The translations under genes were made by a program, and so were the position numbers. A DNA stretch of 5,869 nt, taken from the NCBI GenBank assembly GCA_001766965.1, contig MEKM01000093.1, positions 1-5,869 on the forward strand, written 5' to 3'. The DNA comes from Acidobacteria bacterium RIFCSPHIGHO2_01_FULL_67_28 (GTDB taxonomy: Bacteria > Acidobacteriota > Terriglobia > Acidiferrales > 2-02-FULL-67-57). Under the pieces are notes generated by a model. It was not told the origin of the DNA. It saw only the letters and a list, made by a program, of their open reading frames with translations, and searched no databases. Below are positions 1 through 5,514 of this stretch, one piece after another. How positions within the stretch are numbered: position 1 is the first letter of the stretch; each line of letters begins with the position of its first letter.

Positions 1-1945
1 CCACCATCCCCGGGCGCACGAAGAGAGGGTTAAGGACATACTCGCGGCGCCCTTCGCGTTGCAGATAGCCCACGCGCAGCAAGAGGTTCTGCATCAGCTC
101 GCGGTCGAGCTCGAGGTTGAAGGCCAGGCTACGGGGATGCTCGATGTCTTCCACTCGATTTCGGAAGCTGGCGACGTAGGGGGGAATGCCGCAGGGGAGG
201 TTGCAGTCAACCACCAGGGTCCGCCGCTGCAACTGCTCGAAGGTGCCGACGTTGAGCGGCACCTTGTCGTAAAAGAGACCAACGCCGCCGCGCAGGAGCG
301 TGCGGTTGTCGTCCGTGAGAACGTAGGCGAAGCCGAAGCGCGGCGAAACGTTGCTCTCGTGGCTCAAGGTGCTGTAGTCGTACCGCGCCCCGAAGTCGAA
401 GGTCAGCCGCCGCCGCGGGCTCCACTTGTCCTGGAGCCAGAGGGCGTACTCGGTCTGGTCACGGCCGATGAAGGGCGAGCCGGAGAAAGAGTACCCCTCG
501 AAGAAGAAGAACCCCGTGGCCGCGGGCTCAATGTCAACCGGAGTGCTGGCATGAAAGCCGCGGAAGGTGCTGCGGGTGACGTTCAAGCCCAGCCGCAGCA
601 AATGCTCGCCGCGCGCCTGGCGCGGCCGGAAGTTGTACACCTCTTGGAATTCGTAGCGCCGGGTGATGCGCTCCTGGGTGTTGAAGAAGCTCCCGAAAAC
701 CCGCTCGGGAAGGAAGAGCATCCGTCGCCCGAAGTCGGCAGGGTAGATGTCCACGTCGTAGTCCTTGACGCTGAAGGTGGACTCGAGCAGCGACCCGTCG
801 GAGAAAAGATAGCGGTCCTGCAACCCCGCCATCCAGCCCTTCTGGCGGCGGTTGGCGGTGACTTCCTGCGGGTTGAAGGTGTTCAGGTTGGCGTAGCGGT
901 TCTTCTGCGGGTAGGCGGTGAAAACCCCGGTGAGGAAATGATTCTGGTTCAGGGTGAAGTCGAGCTGGGTGAAGCTGTCGAAGCTTTCCAGCTCGGTGTC
1001 CTGCTCCGCCACGGGGAGGCTCGTGACCGGCGAGCGCACGAAGCGGTACTCGAACGACTGCACAATCGAGAAGCGGTCCTTGACGATGGGCCCGCTCACG
1101 GTGAAGCGCGGCGTGAACGACTCGATGCCGCGCAGGCCGCCCTCGCGTCGGCGCGGCCGCGGGAGGAAGTTCTGCAGGCTGTACTTCCACTTGTCGCCGG
1201 CGCGCGCGGTCTCGACGGAGGTGACGGCGCCGGCGAACTTGCCGTACTGGGCGTCGTAGGGGTTCGCGAGGACTTCGACTTCCTGGATGACGTCGCTCGG
1301 CAGGTTGATGGCCCGCTCGCCGGTGACCGGGTCGGTGACGTTCGCGCTATTGACCAGCCACCCGGTCTGCGTCGAGGCGGCGCCCTTGATCTTGATGAGC
1401 CCGTCGGCGCCGCGCACGACGCCGGGCACGAGCGGCAGTGCGTCCTGGAAACGCTCGCTGATGAGCGGGGCGTTCTGCAAAGTCTCCTGGCGCACCGTGC
1501 CCTTGGGCGAGGTCTGCTCGGGCTGGATGCCCTCGGCTTCGGCGCGGACTTCGATTTCGGCGCGCACCGGCTTGAGCTTCATCTCGAGAGTGAGCTCGAG
1601 GAGCGACCCGGCTTCGATGGTCACCTCGCGCGTTGCGTCCTCGTAGCCTTCGAGCGTGACCGTGAGCGTGTAGAGGCCCGCCGGCAGGCCGGTGAAGTGG
1701 TAGGCGCCGTCGTCGGCGGTCGCGGTTTCATAGCGCCGGCTCGGGTCGGTCTTGGACGTGAGCGCGACCTTGGCGCCCTGCAAGTACAACGGCTGGCCGT
1801 CGGCCGCCGTGGTGCGCGCGTGGCCGTAGAGCTCCCCCGTCTCCTCGGCGACAGCCGTGGCCGGCCACAGCGCGGTGAGCAAGAGGAGGAGAAAAGCTGG
1901 GAGTCGGCGAGTGCTCAAGGTTACCTGGTGCGCCCTCCGGGTCAT
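1..1945 (-). CDS. TonB-dependent receptor with N-terminal carboxypeptidase-regulatory-like domain (partial, C-terminus off window)
   Basis: The frame is open without a stop from the ATG at 1945-1943 to the window edge, giving 648 residues. Residues 1-33 form a signal peptide: an Arg-rich start, the hydrophobic run AFLLLLLTALW, and an AVA cleavage site, so the protein is exported. Residues about 36-125 look like a carboxypeptidase-regulatory-like beta-sandwich (ADDGAYHFTGLPAGLYTLTV, then EGYE). Residues about 148-250 are the plug (ALPLVPGVVRGADGLIKIKG, then DVIQEVEVLANPYDAQYGKF). From about 250 on, alternating aromatic/polar strands (LWLQDKWSPRRRLTFDFGAR and others) match the start of an outer-membrane beta barrel. 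This architecture is the Oar-like TonB-dependent receptor class common in Acidobacteriota, whose members usually run to about 1000 residues, so several hundred are probably missing. The ligand cannot be told. A TTG at 1918 would give a shorter signal peptide; the ATG is preferred, though its ribosome site (AGGTTG) is weak. A promoter lies upstream at 2015-2043. Confidence 0.9.
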   Translation of the reverse strand, partial: MTRRAHQVTLSTRRLPAFLLLLLTALWPATAVAEETGELYGHARTTAADGQPLYLQGAKVALTSKTDPSRRYETATADDGAYHFTGLPAGLYTLTVTLEGYEDATREVTIEAGSLLELTLEMKLKPVRAEIEVRAEAEGIQPEQTSPKGTVRQETLQNAPLISERFQDALPLVPGVVRGADGLIKIKGAASTQTGWLVNSANVTDPVTGERAINLPSDVIQEVEVLANPYDAQYGKFAGAVTSVETARAGDKWKYSLQNFLPRPRRREGGLRGIESFTPRFTVSGPIVKDRFSIVQSFEYRFVRSPVTSLPVAEQDTELESFDSFTQLDFTLNQNHFLTGVFTAYPQKNRYANLNTFNPQEVTANRRQKGWMAGLQDRYLFSDGSLLESTFSVKDYDVDIYPADFGRRMLFLPERVFGSFFNTQERITRRYEFQEVYNFRPRQARGEHLLRLGLNVTRSTFRGFHASTPVDIEPAATGFFFFEGYSFSGSPFIGRDQTEYALWLQDKWSPRRRLTFDFGARYDYSTLSHESNVSPRFGFAYVLTDDNRTLLRGGVGLFYDKVPLNVGTFEQLQRRTLVVDCNLPCGIPPYVASFRNRVEDIEHPRSLAFNLELDRELMQNLLLRVGYLQREGRREYVLNPLFVRPGMV

Positions 1946-2012
1946 CAACCTGATTTAGATGCTCCGCCGCACGCGAGCGTACAGTCTCTTCTCCGGCGCC
2001 GCGGCAAACAAA

Positions 2013-2040
2013 ACAGCCTAGGGGCTTTCCGCCGGGCTGT
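2013..2040. repeat. Inverted repeat straddling the receptor promoter (possible operator)
   Basis: The arms ACAGCC (2013-2018) and GGCTGT (2035-2040) are perfect reverse complements 16 bp apart, with centres 22 bp (about two helical turns) apart. The left arm covers most of the -10 box and the right arm half of the -35 box of the receptor promoter. The geometry would suit a dimeric regulator or a DNA hairpin, but 6-bp arms can occur by chance in GC-rich DNA. Confidence 0.3.
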
Positions 2041-2043
2041 CAA
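2015..2043 (-). promoter_or_regulatory. Sigma-70-type promoter of the TonB-dependent receptor
   Basis: On the minus strand a consensus -35 box TTGACA (2043-2038) is followed by exactly 17 bp and then TAGGCT (2020-2015), which matches 3 of 6 bases of the -10 consensus including the key T-A and final T. Transcription would start near 2008, leaving a leader of roughly 60 nt before the receptor ATG. The perfect -35 and optimal spacing make this the best promoter in the window. It is unproven experimentally. Confidence 0.6.
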
Positions 2044-2067
2044 GGAACCGCGGAGCGGTGCTATGAT
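2037..2067 (+). promoter_or_regulatory. Candidate promoter for queF, overlapping the divergent receptor promoter
   Basis: TATGAT (2062-2067) matches 5 of 6 bases of the -10 consensus. CTGTCA (2037-2042) matches 4 of 6 bases of the -35 consensus, but the 19-bp spacer is longer than ideal. If used, transcription would start near 2074, which would rule out translation from the ATGs at 2063 and 2066 and favour the queF start at 2090. Its -35 box shares bases with the opposite-strand TTGACA. Confidence 0.3.
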
Positions 2068-2089
2068 GGCGGGCCGAAGCGGGGGAGTG

Positions 2090-2485
2090 ATGCCGGAGTA
2101 CACCGAGAAACACGCGCGCGCCGGGGTCAAGGCGCGCCTGCCCAGGCTCGAGACCTGGGAAAACCAGTTCCCCGGCTACGCCATCACCATCACCATCCCG
2201 GAGTACACCGCCGTCTGCCCGCGCACGGGGCAGCCCGACTTCGGCACGCTCACCCTCCGCTACCAGCCGCGCCGCCGCTGCCTGGAGCTGAAGTCGCTCA
2301 AGATGTACATCCTGGCCTACCGCGACCTCGGCATCTTCTATGAGAACGCGGTCAACCGCATCCTGCGCGACGTGGTGGCCGCCTGCCGCCCGGCGTGGGC
2401 CGAGGTGCGCGGTGAGTTCACCCCGCGGGGCGGCATGCGCGCCACCGTCGAAGCCCGCTACCCGCGCGGCCGGCGGAACAAATAG
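2090..2485 (+). CDS. queF: NADPH-dependent 7-cyano-7-deazaguanine (preQ0) reductase QueF
   Basis: QueF reduces the nitrile of preQ0 to the amine preQ1 with NADPH, a cytoplasmic step in making queuosine for tRNA wobble positions. The 131-residue product carries the family hallmarks: YTAVCPRTGQPDF at 39-51 with the catalytic Cys43 (forms the thioimide with preQ0) and Asp50, the QueF motif ELKSLKMY at 66-73, and the substrate-contacting Glu85 in IFYEN. FTPRGG at 110-115 is also conserved. It is a short, single-module (T-fold) enzyme of the Bacillus type, not the long E. coli type. Start choice is uncertain. ATG 2090 begins right before the conserved YTEKHARAGV segment but has GGGGGAG only 2 nt upstream; GTG 2087 is adjacent. 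ATG 2063 has GGAG 7 nt upstream and would add nine residues. No queC, queD or queE is nearby. The same frame stays open far upstream, antisense to the receptor, but that part is not a gene. Confidence 0.95.
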   Translation: MPEYTEKHARAGVKARLPRLETWENQFPGYAITITIPEYTAVCPRTGQPDFGTLTLRYQPRRRCLELKSLKMYILAYRDLGIFYENAVNRILRDVVAACRPAWAEVRGEFTPRGGMRATVEARYPRGRRNK

Positions 2486-2497
2486 AAAAGGACGCCC

Positions 2498-2557
2498 ATG
2501 AGCGGGAGTATAATGAGGCGTTCCTCGAGGGGGTTGACGTCCAACGGACGCGGGTGA
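2498..2557 (+). CDS. Possible 19-codon leader ORF upstream of the STAS gene
   Basis: An ATG at 2498 with AAAAGGA five nt upstream opens a 19-codon frame (MSGSIMRRSSRGLTSNGRG) ending in TGA at 2555-2557, four nt before the STAS ATG. The peptide is rich in Arg and Ser and resembles nothing I recognise. Its ribosome site is better spaced than that of the STAS gene, whose GAAGGA directly abuts the ATG, so translation could be coupled through termination and re-initiation. A TATAAT at 2509-2514 lies inside it. If that is a real -10 box, the transcript would start after this ATG and the ORF would not be made from that promoter. Confidence 0.25.
   Translation: MSGSIMRRSSRGLTSNGRG
2509..2514 (+). 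promoter_or_regulatory. Isolated TATAAT -10-like hexamer before the STAS gene
   Basis: A perfect TATAAT stands out in GC-rich sequence 48 nt before the STAS start codon. No recognisable -35 box lies 15-19 bp upstream (the region reads AAAAGG and similar), and there is no TG extension. It could still serve the STAS and proline dehydrogenase genes with an activator or another sigma factor, or be chance. Confidence 0.25.
2538..2550 (+). other. Small hairpin CGTCC-AAC-GGACG in the STAS leader
   Basis: CGTCC (2538-2542) and GGACG (2546-2550) form a perfect 5-bp stem with a 3-nt loop, ending 11 nt before the STAS ATG and 5 nt before the GAAGGA ribosome site. It could affect translation initiation or mRNA stability. 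The stem is short, so significance is doubtful. Confidence 0.25.
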
Positions 2558-2561
2558 AGGA

Positions 2562-2903
2562 ATGGCCTTTGCTGTCCAGGAGCGTCGTTCCGGCCCGGTG
2601 GTCATCCTAGGATTGACCGGCCGCCTGATCATGGGCGAAGCCACCGACAAGCTGGACGCGGCGCTGCGCCAGCTGGTAGAGGCCGGCGAGCGCGCCGTGC
2701 TGCTCGACTGCGCCGGCGTCCCGGTGGTCGACAGCCAGGGCATCAAGTCCATCGTCTGGGGGTTGACCTCGCTCCAGAAACGCGGCGGCAAATTGAAGCT
2801 GCTCAAGATTACTCCGCGGGTGCGCGAAGTGCTGGACATGACCCGCCTGCTGACGGTGCTCGAAACCTTCGAGGACGAAGCCAAAGCGGCCGGCAGCTTC
2901 TAG
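2562..2903 (+). CDS. Single-domain STAS protein, anti-sigma-factor antagonist type
   Basis: The 113-residue product is one complete STAS domain, about the size of SpoIIAA/RsbV proteins. The N-terminal strand VVILGLTGRLIMGEA (13-27) is followed by a helix, the strand AVLLDCAGVPVVDSQGI (45-61), GGKLKLLKITPRVREVL (75-91) and the terminal helix. Ser58 in VDSQGI occupies the position phosphorylated by anti-sigma kinases in SpoIIAA/RsbV, so phosphorylation control is plausible by family knowledge. In that family the unphosphorylated form binds the anti-sigma kinase and releases a sigma factor. No RsbW-like kinase, PP2C phosphatase or sigma gene is in the window, so the partner is unknown. It lies 76 nt after queF and 25 nt before the proline dehydrogenase. 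Its only Shine-Dalgarno-like sequence (GAAGGA) touches the ATG, which is unusually close. Confidence 0.9.
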   Translation: MAFAVQERRSGPVVILGLTGRLIMGEATDKLDAALRQLVEAGERAVLLDCAGVPVVDSQGIKSIVWGLTSLQKRGGKLKLLKITPRVREVLDMTRLLTVLETFEDEAKAAGSF

Positions 2904-2928
2904 CGCCCGGCCGCACAACCATTCTCCC

Positions 2929-3846
2929 ATGCTACTGCGCGACCTCATCTTCTGGCTCTCCACCAAGAAGTCTTTCACCCGTCCCATCGGCCGCACCGGG
3001 ATGCGCCTGGGTTTCGCCAAGCGCTTCATCGCCGGCGAAACGCTCGAAGACGGCCTGCGGGTCGCCGCGGAGCTCAACGCCCGCGGCATGCAAGTGAACA
3101 TGAACCACCTGGGCGAGGGCGTGACCGACAAGAAAGAGGCCGAGGCCGCCTTCGAGAGCTACCGCGAAATCCTCCGGCAAATCGCCGCCCGCAAGATCGA
3201 CGGCAGCATCTCCATCAAGCCCACCCACCTCGGGCTCGTCTTCGCCCCCGACCTCTGCCGCGACCTCACCGCGCGGCTGGCCGCCGAAGCGGCCCGGCTG
3301 AACAACACCATGGAAATCGATATGGAGGACTCGCCCACCACCGAGGCCACCGTGGCCCTCTTCGAGGCGGTGCGCCGCCAGCACCCGAACACCGCCCTGG
3401 CCGTGCAGTCCTACCTCTACCGCACCGAAAAAGACTTGCAGCGGCTGCAGCCGCTGCGGCCGAAGATTCGGCTGGTGAAGGGCGCCTACCGCGAGCCGCC
3501 CTCGGTCGCTTTCCCCAAGAAGAGCGAAGTGGACGAGAACTACCGCCGGCTGCTGCGCACGCTGTTTTCGAACGGGTTCGTCCCCGCCATTGCCACTCAC
3601 GACGACAAGATGATCGAGCTGGCCAAGCTCGTGGCCCGCGAGGCCGGCGCGCCGCCCGACCGCTGGGAGTTCCAGATGATTCTCGGGGTGCGGCGCGACT
3701 TGCAGGAGAAGCTCGTGCGCGAGGGCTACCGCATGCGGGTCTACATCCCCTTCGGCACCGAGTGGCTCTCCTACTTCATGCGCCGCCTGGCCGAGCGCCC
3801 CGCCAACGTCGGCTTCGTCCTGAAGAGTTTGCTGAAGGGCGGCTGA
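2929..3846 (+). CDS. Monofunctional proline dehydrogenase (FAD-dependent)
   Basis: The enzyme oxidises L-proline to 1-pyrroline-5-carboxylate, passing electrons through FAD to the quinone pool; it is the first step of proline catabolism to glutamate. The 305-residue length matches stand-alone bacterial enzymes such as that of Thermus (about 307). An N-terminal helical part (1-35, ending AKRFIAGETL) precedes the beta/alpha barrel: NHLGEGV (59-65), SIKPTH (95-100) with Lys97, EIDMED (129-134), RLVKGAYREP (181-190), ATHD (222-225), and YIPFGTEWLSYFMRRLAERP (272-291). Arg285-Arg286 correspond to the pair that binds the proline carboxylate, and Tyr272 to the active-site Tyr. Neither a fused PutA-type aldehyde dehydrogenase domain nor a separate P5C dehydrogenase gene is present, so the second step must be encoded elsewhere. 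No Shine-Dalgarno sequence precedes the ATG; translation may depend on the STAS gene 25 nt upstream. Confidence 0.95.
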   Translation: MLLRDLIFWLSTKKSFTRPIGRTGMRLGFAKRFIAGETLEDGLRVAAELNARGMQVNMNHLGEGVTDKKEAEAAFESYREILRQIAARKIDGSISIKPTHLGLVFAPDLCRDLTARLAAEAARLNNTMEIDMEDSPTTEATVALFEAVRRQHPNTALAVQSYLYRTEKDLQRLQPLRPKIRLVKGAYREPPSVAFPKKSEVDENYRRLLRTLFSNGFVPAIATHDDKMIELAKLVAREAGAPPDRWEFQMILGVRRDLQEKLVREGYRMRVYIPFGTEWLSYFMRRLAERPANVGFVLKSLLKGG

Positions 3847-3905
3847 TGTCGGCAACCGGAAGGGCGCGGACTACGTCTAAGGATTTATCATTGGTGGGAA
3901 CTCCG

Positions 3906-3912
3906 AAGGAGG
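3906..3912 (+). promoter_or_regulatory. Strong ribosome binding site of the small exported-protein gene
   Basis: AAGGAGG lies 7 nt before the ATG at 3920 and is the best Shine-Dalgarno sequence in the window, suggesting high translation. CTCC at 3901-3904 could pair with GGAG at 3908-3911 around a 3-nt loop, but a 4-bp stem is weak. The gap 3847-3919 shows only a poor promoter candidate (TATCAT at 3886-3891 with no -35 box). Confidence 0.7.
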
Positions 3913-3919
3913 CGAGGCA

Positions 3920-4276
3920 ATGAAAGCAGGGAAGACGGTTGTGATCGTGTTGGCTGTGATTCTCCTGGCGGCGGGGACGGCCGCGGCGCAGTCGCAGCAG
4001 GCGCAGACGGCGCGCACCGAGGCGGCCGTGAAGCAAGCGGCCGACCACGGCGTCATCAAGTCCATCACCGACACCGAGCTCATCATCGTCACCAAGGTTG
4101 GGGACAAGGAAGTCGAAAACATTTACGTCCTCAACGCCGAGACCGTGCGCAAGGGGAGCCTGGTGCCGGGCGCCAAGGTGATCGTGCGCTACAGCGTCGC
4201 CGGCAACGTCCGCACCGCGGTCAAGGTCAAGGTCGGCGAAGGCAAGCACAAGGGCGAGGCCAAGCAGCCCCAGTAA
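3920..4276 (+). CDS. Small exported protein of unknown function, beta-rich (DUF5666-like)
   Basis: The 118-residue product starts with a clear signal peptide: MKAGK, the hydrophobic stretch TVVIVLAVILLAAGTA, and a likely cleavage after AAA or AQ near residues 22-24. A short Gln/Ala-rich linker (about 24-40) leads to a compact beta-rich domain at about 43-106 (HGVIKSITDTELIIV, then ENIYVLNAETVRKGSLVPGA, then KVIVRYSVAGNVRTAVKVKV). The pattern of a 'G-I-K-S' strand, a residue conserved as V near 'L-G-A-K-V', and a 'V-R-Y' strand resembles the small OB-like DUF5666 type of periplasmic domain seen in many Acidobacteriota; this is recalled resemblance, not a search result. The C-terminus is Lys-rich and polar (GEGKHKGEAKQPQ). 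No lipobox Cys is present, so it is probably periplasmic. It lies 73 nt after the proline dehydrogenase, with its own strong ribosome site, and may be transcribed separately. Confidence 0.8.
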   Translation: MKAGKTVVIVLAVILLAAGTAAAQSQQAQTARTEAAVKQAADHGVIKSITDTELIIVTKVGDKEVENIYVLNAETVRKGSLVPGAKVIVRYSVAGNVRTAVKVKVGEGKHKGEAKQPQ

Positions 4277-4278
4277 CG

Positions 4279-4302
4279 GCCGCGCGGTTTTTAGCGCGCG
4301 GC
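4279..4302. terminator. GC-rich inverted repeat between convergent genes (possible terminator)
   Basis: GCCGCGCG (4279-4286) and CGCGCGGC (4295-4302) form a perfect 8-bp stem around the loop GTTTTTAG. It starts 2 nt after the stop of the exported-protein gene and its loop holds the stop codon of the opposing aminotransferase. The position suits a bidirectional terminator or mRNA 3' end. However, the T-run is inside the loop and none follows the stem on either strand, so it is not a standard intrinsic terminator. Confidence 0.4.
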
Positions 4303-5514
4303 GGCGGGTTCACCCTGAGCAGGTTCACCGTGAACGGGCGCTTGCTGGTAGGCCTGGACGGCGGCGGCCACGCCCGCCCCGGGCGGCAGCTTGATGCCTT
4401 CCTCGAGCAGGCACTTCTCCAGCGCCGCCAGCAGCAGCAGCACGTTGTTCTGGGTCGAGGACGCGCCCATCAGGCCGACCCGCCAGATCTTGCCTTTCAA
4501 TTCGCCCAAGCCGCCGGCGATTTCGATGTTGAACTCTTCCATCAGGCGGCCGCGCACCTTGCGGTCGTCGACGCCGGCAGGGATCTTGACGGCCGTTACC
4601 GTCAGCATGCGGTGCGGCGGGGCCACCAGGAGTCCCATGCCCATGGCTTCGAGGCCCGTAGCCAGCGCCTGAGCGTTGCGCCGGTGCCGCTCCCAGCGCG
4701 CCTCCAGGCCCTCTTCCTCCACCAGCCGCAGCGCTTCGCGCAGCGCGTAGATCATCGAGATGGGCGCGGTGTGGTGGTAGGTCCGCTCCTGGCCCCAGTA
4801 CTTCATGATGTAGGTGAGGTCGAAGTACCAGCTGGTCACACCGGTCTTGCGTTTGCCGATGACCGCTTCGGCGCGCGGCCCGGCGGTGAAGGGCGCCAGG
4901 CCCGGCGGGGCGCTCAAACACTTCTGCGAGCCGGTAAAGCAGACGTCGAGCCGTTGGGCGTCTACGCGGAGCGGGACGCCGCCGGCCGTCGCCACCGCGT
5001 CCACCACCAGCAGGCCGCCGCACTCCTCGGTCACTTGCCGGAAGGCGTCGAGGTCGTTGAGCGCGCCGGTCGAGGTCTCGCCGTGGGTGACGCCGATGAG
5101 CTTGATTTTTTTTCCGCGCGCCGCCTCGCGGGCCTGCTGCGGGTCGACCGGCGTCCCCGGCCGCGACTCCAGCGCGATCACCTCGGCGCCCGTGCGCCGC
5201 GCCATGTCGGCCAGGCGCTCGCCGAAGAAGCCGGCCACGGTGATGAGCGCGGTGTCGCCCGGCTCGAGCAGGTTCGTCATCGCCGTTTCCATCCCGGCGC
5301 TGCCGGTGCCGGAGACGGGAAAGGTCAGACGGTTCTCGGTCACGAACATCCGGCGCGTCAGCACTTGCACGTCGTCCATGATGCGGAGGAAGTCGGGGTC
5401 GAGGTGGCCGAGCACCGGGGCCAGCAGGGCGCGATAGACGCGCGGCTCGACGTTCGCCGGCCCGGGGGTGAGCAGGATGCGCGCCGGCGGGTTCACTTCG
5501 CCGATGGGTTTCAT
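4291..5514 (-). CDS. Class V PLP aminotransferase, alanine-glyoxylate / serine-pyruvate type
   Basis: The 407-residue product resembles human AGXT (392 aa) along its whole length: LLTPGPANVEPRV (14-26), SGTGSAGMETA (68-78), THGETSTGAL (143-152), VDAVATAGGVPL (171-182) with Asp172 contacting the PLP pyridine nitrogen, FTGSQKCLSAPPGLAPF (193-209) with the Schiff-base Lys198, TYHHTAP (245-251), and IWRVGLMG (343-350) with the carboxylate-binding Arg345. The family moves an amino group from alanine or serine to glyoxylate or another keto acid. In genomes without serC, related enzymes are sometimes assigned to phosphoserine synthesis, so the substrate is not certain; no serA is visible here. The start at ATG 5514 is chosen because it overlaps the upstream stop as ATGA and directly precedes the conserved N-terminus. 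An in-frame ATG at 5718 would add 68 unrelated residues. The tail beyond about 378 is Ala/Gln/Pro-rich and ends GEPAQGEPAAAR. Confidence 0.93.
   Translation of the reverse strand: MKPIGEVNPPARILLTPGPANVEPRVYRALLAPVLGHLDPDFLRIMDDVQVLTRRMFVTENRLTFPVSGTGSAGMETAMTNLLEPGDTALITVAGFFGERLADMARRTGAEVIALESRPGTPVDPQQAREAARGKKIKLIGVTHGETSTGALNDLDAFRQVTEECGGLLVVDAVATAGGVPLRVDAQRLDVCFTGSQKCLSAPPGLAPFTAGPRAEAVIGKRKTGVTSWYFDLTYIMKYWGQERTYHHTAPISMIYALREALRLVEEEGLEARWERHRRNAQALATGLEAMGMGLLVAPPHRMLTVTAVKIPAGVDDRKVRGRLMEEFNIEIAGGLGELKGKIWRVGLMGASSTQNNVLLLLAALEKCLLEEGIKLPPGAGVAAAVQAYQQAPVHGEPAQGEPAAAR
4307..4335. repeat. Short direct repeat and palindrome in the 3' end of the aminotransferase gene
   Basis: GGTTCACC occurs at 4307-4314 and again 15 nt later at 4322-4329, which encodes the repeated GEP of the protein tail. 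The second copy is part of a 13-bp palindrome, GTTCAC-C-GTGAAC (4323-4335). A five-codon duplication would explain the direct repeat. The palindrome may be chance or a binding site. Confidence 0.4.

Noticed and set aside
59..2089. A very long open plus-strand frame running in phase into queF, suggesting an 808-aa fusion protein
   Set aside because: It is antisense to the receptor, whose minus-strand frame gives a signal peptide, plug and barrel. The plus-strand product is low-complexity Arg/Gly/Val/Glu-rich sequence, as expected from the antisense of GC-rich codons. Only the part from about 2063/2090 is real (QueF).
1946..2089. A preQ1 riboswitch in front of queF
   Set aside because: I find no preQ1-I or preQ1-II aptamer pattern, and if the candidate promoter is right the leader is only about 16 nt.
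2932..3855. A 307-codon minus-strand frame opposite the proline dehydrogenase
   Set aside because: The plus strand encodes a complete enzyme with its catalytic residues. The opposite frame is His/Gly/Val-rich without a fold I recognise.
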